This document shows, piece by piece, positions 60,902-64,000 of a DNA stretch of 64,000 nucleotides; position 1 is the first letter of the stretch, and each line of letters starts with the position of its first letter. The notes beneath the pieces are model-generated. The model did not search any database. It worked only from the letters and a program-made list of their open reading frames with translations, and was not told the DNA's origin. Source of the stretch: VRUE01 sp963822295 (GTDB lineage: Bacteria > Actinomycetota > Thermoleophilia > Solirubrobacterales > 70-9); the NCBI GenBank assembly GCA_963822295.1, contig CAWGHD010000002.1, positions 1,984,001 through 2,048,000 on the forward strand, written 5' to 3'. Position numbers and translations under genes: made by a program.

Positions 60902-61583
60902 ATGAGCCTGGCTCGATCAGAGGCGGCCGGACCCGCTGCGGCGCGAGCGGCTGCGCACGGCGCGGCTCTACTTCGTCTGCGACGCCCGGCCCCACGGCGC
61001 CGACCCCGAGCCGCTGCTCCGCGCCGCGCTCGACGGCGGCGCCGACATCGTCCAGCTGCGCGAGAAGAGCCTGCCGCGGCGTGAGATCGAGCTCGCCGCG
61101 CTCACCTTCCGCCGGCTCTGCGACACCTACAGCGCCCTCTTCATCGTCAACGACGACCCGGAGCTGGCCCGCGCCTGCGACGCCGACGGGGTCCACGTCG
61201 GCCAGGACGACGCCTCCGCCGCCGCGGCGCGGGAGCTGCTCGGGCCCGGACGCGATCATCGGCCTCTCGACCCACTCCGAGGAGCAGATCGCGGCCGCCG
61301 CGGGGCGAGCCCGTCGACTACATCAGCGTCGGCCCGGTCTGGGAGACCCCGACCAAAGAGGGCCGCCCGGGTGTCGGGCTCGAGCTCGTCTCCCACGCGG
61401 CCGAGAGCGCCGCCCATCCCTTCTTCGCGATCGGCGGGATCGACCCGTCCAACGCCGCCCGAGGTGATCGCGGCCGGCGCCCGCCGGCTCTGCGTCGTGC
61501 GCGCGATCCGCGACGCCGCCGCGCCGGCCGAGGCCGCCGCGTCCCTGCGCGAGGCGCTCGGGCCGTCGGCGAGAGGGCGCCGG
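60902..61583 (+). pseudogene. thiE: Thiamine-phosphate synthase, split by single-base shifts
   Basis: Family sequence is complete but spread over three frames. DPLRRERLRTARLYFVCDARP and DIVQLREKSLP, then VNDDPELARACDADGVHVGQ, DAIIGLSTHSEEQIAAAAG, EPVDYISVGPVWETPTKEG and EVIAAGARRLCVV. Each break is explained by one extra base: near 60929 (gccggac), 61248 (cccggac), 61302-61305 (gcgggg) and 61458-61460 (gccgccc). The end is approximate; the final frame runs into the next gene without a stop, implying a further error. Most likely an intact gene with assembly errors; true decay is the alternative. Confidence 0.8.
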
Positions 61584-62069
61584 GTGGCTGAGCGGCGCAA
61601 GCGCAAGGACCGCCCCACCCCGCGCGAACGGATGGAGGGCGGCTACGCGAAGGCCGAGGTCCGCAACCAGGAAGCGCGTGAGGCGCTCGATCCGCTCGCC
61701 GACGGCGAGCGCCCGCTGGTGGTGACGATCGGCGCGGTGCTCGCGGCGCTCCTCTCCGCCTCGATCGTCGGCGGCTACCTCGCCGGCGCCGAGGTCGACG
61801 GCGAGAAACCGCGGCTCGCCCAGGTGCTGGCGCCGGCGCTGCTGATGGGGGTCATGGCCTGGGGCATGTGGCGGGCCCGCTACTGGGCGGTCCTCGGCTT
61901 CCAGCTGCTGCTCGTCTTCCTGATCTTCAGCGCCGTCTTCGGCCTCCTCGTACAGGCGGCGAGCGTCGCGCAGTTCGCGGTGACCTCGACCCTGCTCGCC
62001 GTCTCCGGGACCTTCTTCTACTTCATGGTCAAGGCGATGGCCCGAATCCAGATGCCCGAGCGCAAGTAG
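61584..62069 (+). CDS. Four-pass membrane protein, unknown
   Basis: A 161-residue protein from GTG 61584. The cytosolic N-terminus is basic (MAERRKRKDRPTPRERMEGG), followed by about four hydrophobic segments (LVVTIGAVLAALLSASIVGG, VLAPALLMGVMAWGM, VLGFQLLLVFLIFSAVFGLL and STLLAVSGTFFYFMVKAM). Short and without catalytic motifs; unknown family. The frame opens further upstream only because of the shifts in thiE. Confidence 0.75.
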   Translation: MAERRKRKDRPTPRERMEGGYAKAEVRNQEAREALDPLADGERPLVVTIGAVLAALLSASIVGGYLAGAEVDGEKPRLAQVLAPALLMGVMAWGMWRARYWAVLGFQLLLVFLIFSAVFGLLVQAASVAQFAVTSTLLAVSGTFFYFMVKAMARIQMPERK

Positions 62070-62074
62070 CTCTA

Positions 62075-62080
62075 TAGGCT
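62075..62080 (+). promoter_or_regulatory. -10-like TAGGCT before lpd
   Basis: A TANNNT hexamer 7 nt before ATG 62088; the intervening cagggag also has weak SD character. Confidence 0.45.
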
Positions 62081-62087
62081 CAGGGAG

Positions 62088-63455
62088 ATGGCTGATTCCC
62101 ACGATGTGATCGTGATCGGCGGCGGGCCGGGCGGCTACGTGGCCGCGATCCGGGCGGCGCAGCTCGGCAAGAAGACCGCCGTGGTCGAGCGCGACAAGGC
62201 CGGCGGTCGCTGCCTCAACTACGCCTGCATCCCGGCGAAGACCGTCCTCCACACCGCCGAGCTCTTCGACCACGCCCGCAACAGCGCCGAGCTGGGGCTG
62301 GTCGTCAAGGACGCCTCGATCGACTGGGACGCGCTCGGCAAGCGCCGAGCCGCGGTCTCCGAATCGCTCTCCGGCGGCGTGAAGATGCTCTGGAAGAAGA
62401 ACAAGGTGACCGTGATCGAGGGCGACGGCTCGGTCGACGCCGACGGCAACGTCAGGGTCGGGGACACGGTGCACGAGGCGGAGACCGTGATCCTCGCCAC
62501 CGGCTCGGTCGCGCTGCCGATCCCGGGAGTCGAGTTCGGCGACCGCGTGCTCGACACCTGGGGCGCCTGGTCGCTCCCCGAGCAGCCGCAGAAGATCGCC
62601 GTCGTCGGCGCCGGCGCCTCCGGCGCCGAGATCGCCTCCGCCTACGCCCGCTTCGGCACCGAGGTCCTGCTGATCGAGATGCTCGATCAGATCCTGCCCG
62701 CCGAGGACAGGGACATGGCGCGGGTCGTCGAGCGCGTCTTCAAGAAGCAGGGGATCGAGATCTCGACCGGCGCCCCGGTCGAGAACGTCGAGGCCGGAAA
62801 GAGCTCGGTCAAGTTCACCTACGGCGAGAGCTCGGCCGAGGTCGACTACCTCTTCATCGCCGGCGGCCGCGCGCCCGACGTCGAGGGCCTCGGGCTCGAG
62901 GAGGCCAAGGTCGAGCTTGAGGAGAACGGCAAGGTCGGGTCGACGAGTACCAGCGGACCTCGAACCCCAAGGTCTACGCGATCGGCGACCTCGTCAACGC
63001 CAAGGCGCTCGCCCACAAGGCCTCCGAGGAGGGCGTCGTCGCCGTCGAGCACGCGGCCGGCGTCGAGACCCACCCGGTCGACCAGGGCCTGGTCGCCGGC
63101 GCGACCTTCTGCCACCCGCAGGTGGCCAGCGTCGGCCTGACCGAGGCGGCGGCCAAGGAGGCCGGCCACGACGTCAAGGTCGGCAAGCTGAAACTCGGCT
63201 GGCGTCGGCGGCGCGACCGTCTACGACGACAGGGACGGCATGGTCAAGCTCGTCGTCGACTCCAAGTACGGGGAGATCCTCGGCGCCCACATCGTCGGCA
63301 ACCGCGCCTGCGACATGATCGCCGAGCTGGTCGCGACGATGGCGCTCGAGGGCGGCTACCAGGAGCTCGCCCGGATCGTCCATCCCCACCCGACGATCTC
63401 CGAGGCGATCCTCGACGCCGCCCGCGCCGTCGACGGCTGGGCGATCCACGCCTGA
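62088..63455 (+). pseudogene. lpdA: Dihydrolipoamide dehydrogenase, interrupted by two frame shifts
   Basis: The FAD motif IGGGPGGYVAAIRAAQLGKK and the redox Cys pair GGRCLNYACIPAK are in the first frame (62088 to about 62938), with the NAD motif VVGAGASGAEIASAYARFG. The frame then changes near 62937 (expected KVEVDEYQRTSNPKVYAIGD) and again near 63197 (expected KLKLAGVGGATVYDD). The C-terminal dimer interface continues to 63455 (IVHPHPTISEAILDAARAV). Without the shifts the length would be ~455, normal for the family. An essential E3 subunit is unlikely to be truly broken, so assembly error is favoured. Confidence 0.82.
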
Positions 63456-63457
63456 CC

Positions 63458-64000
63458 TTGAGCACCGAGCGGGCAACCTTCTACTTCGACCTCGGCTCTC
63501 CCTATGCCTACCTGACCGCCGAGCGGCTCAGCGCGCTCTTCGCCGAGGCCGGGCTCGAGCAGCCCGTGTGGGAACCGATCCTGCTCGGCGGGCTCTTCCA
63601 GAGGTTCGGGCGCGAATCGTGGGCGAACGGGCCGGAGCGAGCGGAGGGCATCGCCGAGGTCGAGCGGCGCGCCGCCGCCTACGACCTGCCGCCCCTGGTC
63701 TGGCCCGAGCCCTGGCCCGGCAACTACCTCTTCGCGATGAGGGTGGCGACCTTCGCCAAGCAGACCGGCCGCAGCGTCTCCTTTCCCCTCGCCGGCTTTC
63801 GCCAGGCCTTCGCCGCCGGCCGCGACCTTGGCGACCCCGAGAACGTGCTGATCGCCGCCGCCGCCTGCGAGCTCCACCCCAAGGCGCTGCTCAAAGCGGT
63901 CGAGACCAGGGCCGTCAAGGACGGGCTGCGCGAGGCGACCGAGCGAGCCGCCGAGCTGGGCGTCACCGGGGTCCCGTCGCTGGTCGTCGGCGGAGAGGTG
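63458..64000 (+). CDS. DsbA-fold / 2-hydroxychromene-2-carboxylate isomerase-like protein (3' end outside window)
   Basis: An open frame of 181 codons from TTG 63458 to the right edge without a stop. It begins ATFYFDLGSPYAYLTAERLS, where SPYAY replaces the DsbA CxxC, as in HCCA isomerases and related glutathione-using enzymes. Later LAGFRQAFAAGRDLGDPENV and GVTGVPSLVVGGEV give the cis-Pro motif. TTG start is 2 nt after the lpd stop. Partial at its 3' end. Confidence 0.85.
   Translation, partial: MSTERATFYFDLGSPYAYLTAERLSALFAEAGLEQPVWEPILLGGLFQRFGRESWANGPERAEGIAEVERRAAAYDLPPLVWPEPWPGNYLFAMRVATFAKQTGRSVSFPLAGFRQAFAAGRDLGDPENVLIAAAACELHPKALLKAVETRAVKDGLREATERAAELGVTGVPSLVVGGEV

Noticed and set aside
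61371..62069. Real fusion of ThiE C-terminus with the four-pass membrane protein
   Set aside because: It exists only because the preceding thiE frame is shifted; GTG 61584 is a natural start, and a TGA in another frame overlaps it.

Overview
The window is GC-rich throughout and gene-dense. Its gene content looks like a high-GC actinobacterium: a dnaK-grpE-dnaJ-hspR-clpB operon, inositol-3-phosphate synthase beside a CDP-alcohol phosphatidyltransferase, and PurS/PurQ/PurL as separate proteins. Families of small secreted proteins suggest the Thermoleophilia/Solirubrobacterales. That placement is inference from content, not from a marker tree. Many first genes of transcription units have a TANNNT hexamer 6-10 nt before the start codon and no Shine-Dalgarno sequence, which fits widespread leaderless transcription.

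Layout. 1-2499: a large secreted NHL-repeat/Fn3-like protein running off the left edge. 2794-5642: three TetR regulators, each 230 aa with the starts preferred here, plus an HTH-less relative. 5671-5766: a tRNA gene with an abnormal D-loop. 5818-9312: an SDR, a cupredoxin, a PucR-type regulator and a secreted protein. 9326-13315 (minus): argF-lgt-prmC-lysS. 13316-17764 (plus): an EEP hydrolase, a lysine-rich protein, RlmD-like methyltransferase, a VOC protein, an LLM oxidoreductase and a UPF0114 membrane protein. 18005-23611 (minus): alpha/beta hydrolase, PAP2 phosphatase, phosphatidyltransferase, ino1, a glycosyltransferase-PHP fusion and a UDG-superfamily protein. 23653-25952: nth, cytochrome c and a secreted nuclease-like protein. 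26137-32625: the chaperone operon. 32782-35762: a membrane protein, a multidomain lytic transglycosylase and a GYD protein.

35770-55516 is a dispersed purine biosynthesis region: purD, purE, purB, purC, purS, purQ, purL, purF, purN and purH, with no purM or purK in the window. It is interrupted by a thioredoxin-fold protein and a P450 (39001-40637), by six tandem paralogous secreted proteins with one thrombospondin-type-3-like calcium motif each (44647-50627), and by a nitronate monooxygenase. Two copies of one palindromic repeat lie just downstream of purB and purF.

55517-58617 holds a structured intergenic element (tRNA-like arms, interleaved complementary segments and a strong hairpin), a secreted protein, an amidase-like protein, a LOG-family protein, a three-gene operon of small unknown proteins and tRNA-Lys. 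58648-61583 is thiamin metabolism: a fused ThiS-ThiG, ThiO under a TPP riboswitch, and a divergent thiE. The last 3 kb contains thiE and a dihydrolipoamide dehydrogenase gene, both split by several single-base shifts that look more like assembly errors than decay. A DsbA-fold protein runs off the right edge.

The strongest candidates for something undescribed are the six-gene secreted array inside the purine cluster, the structured element at 55574-55731, the tRNA with a 31-nt D-loop, the repeated palindrome after purB and purF, and the shared palindromic -10 between the NMO gene and purN.
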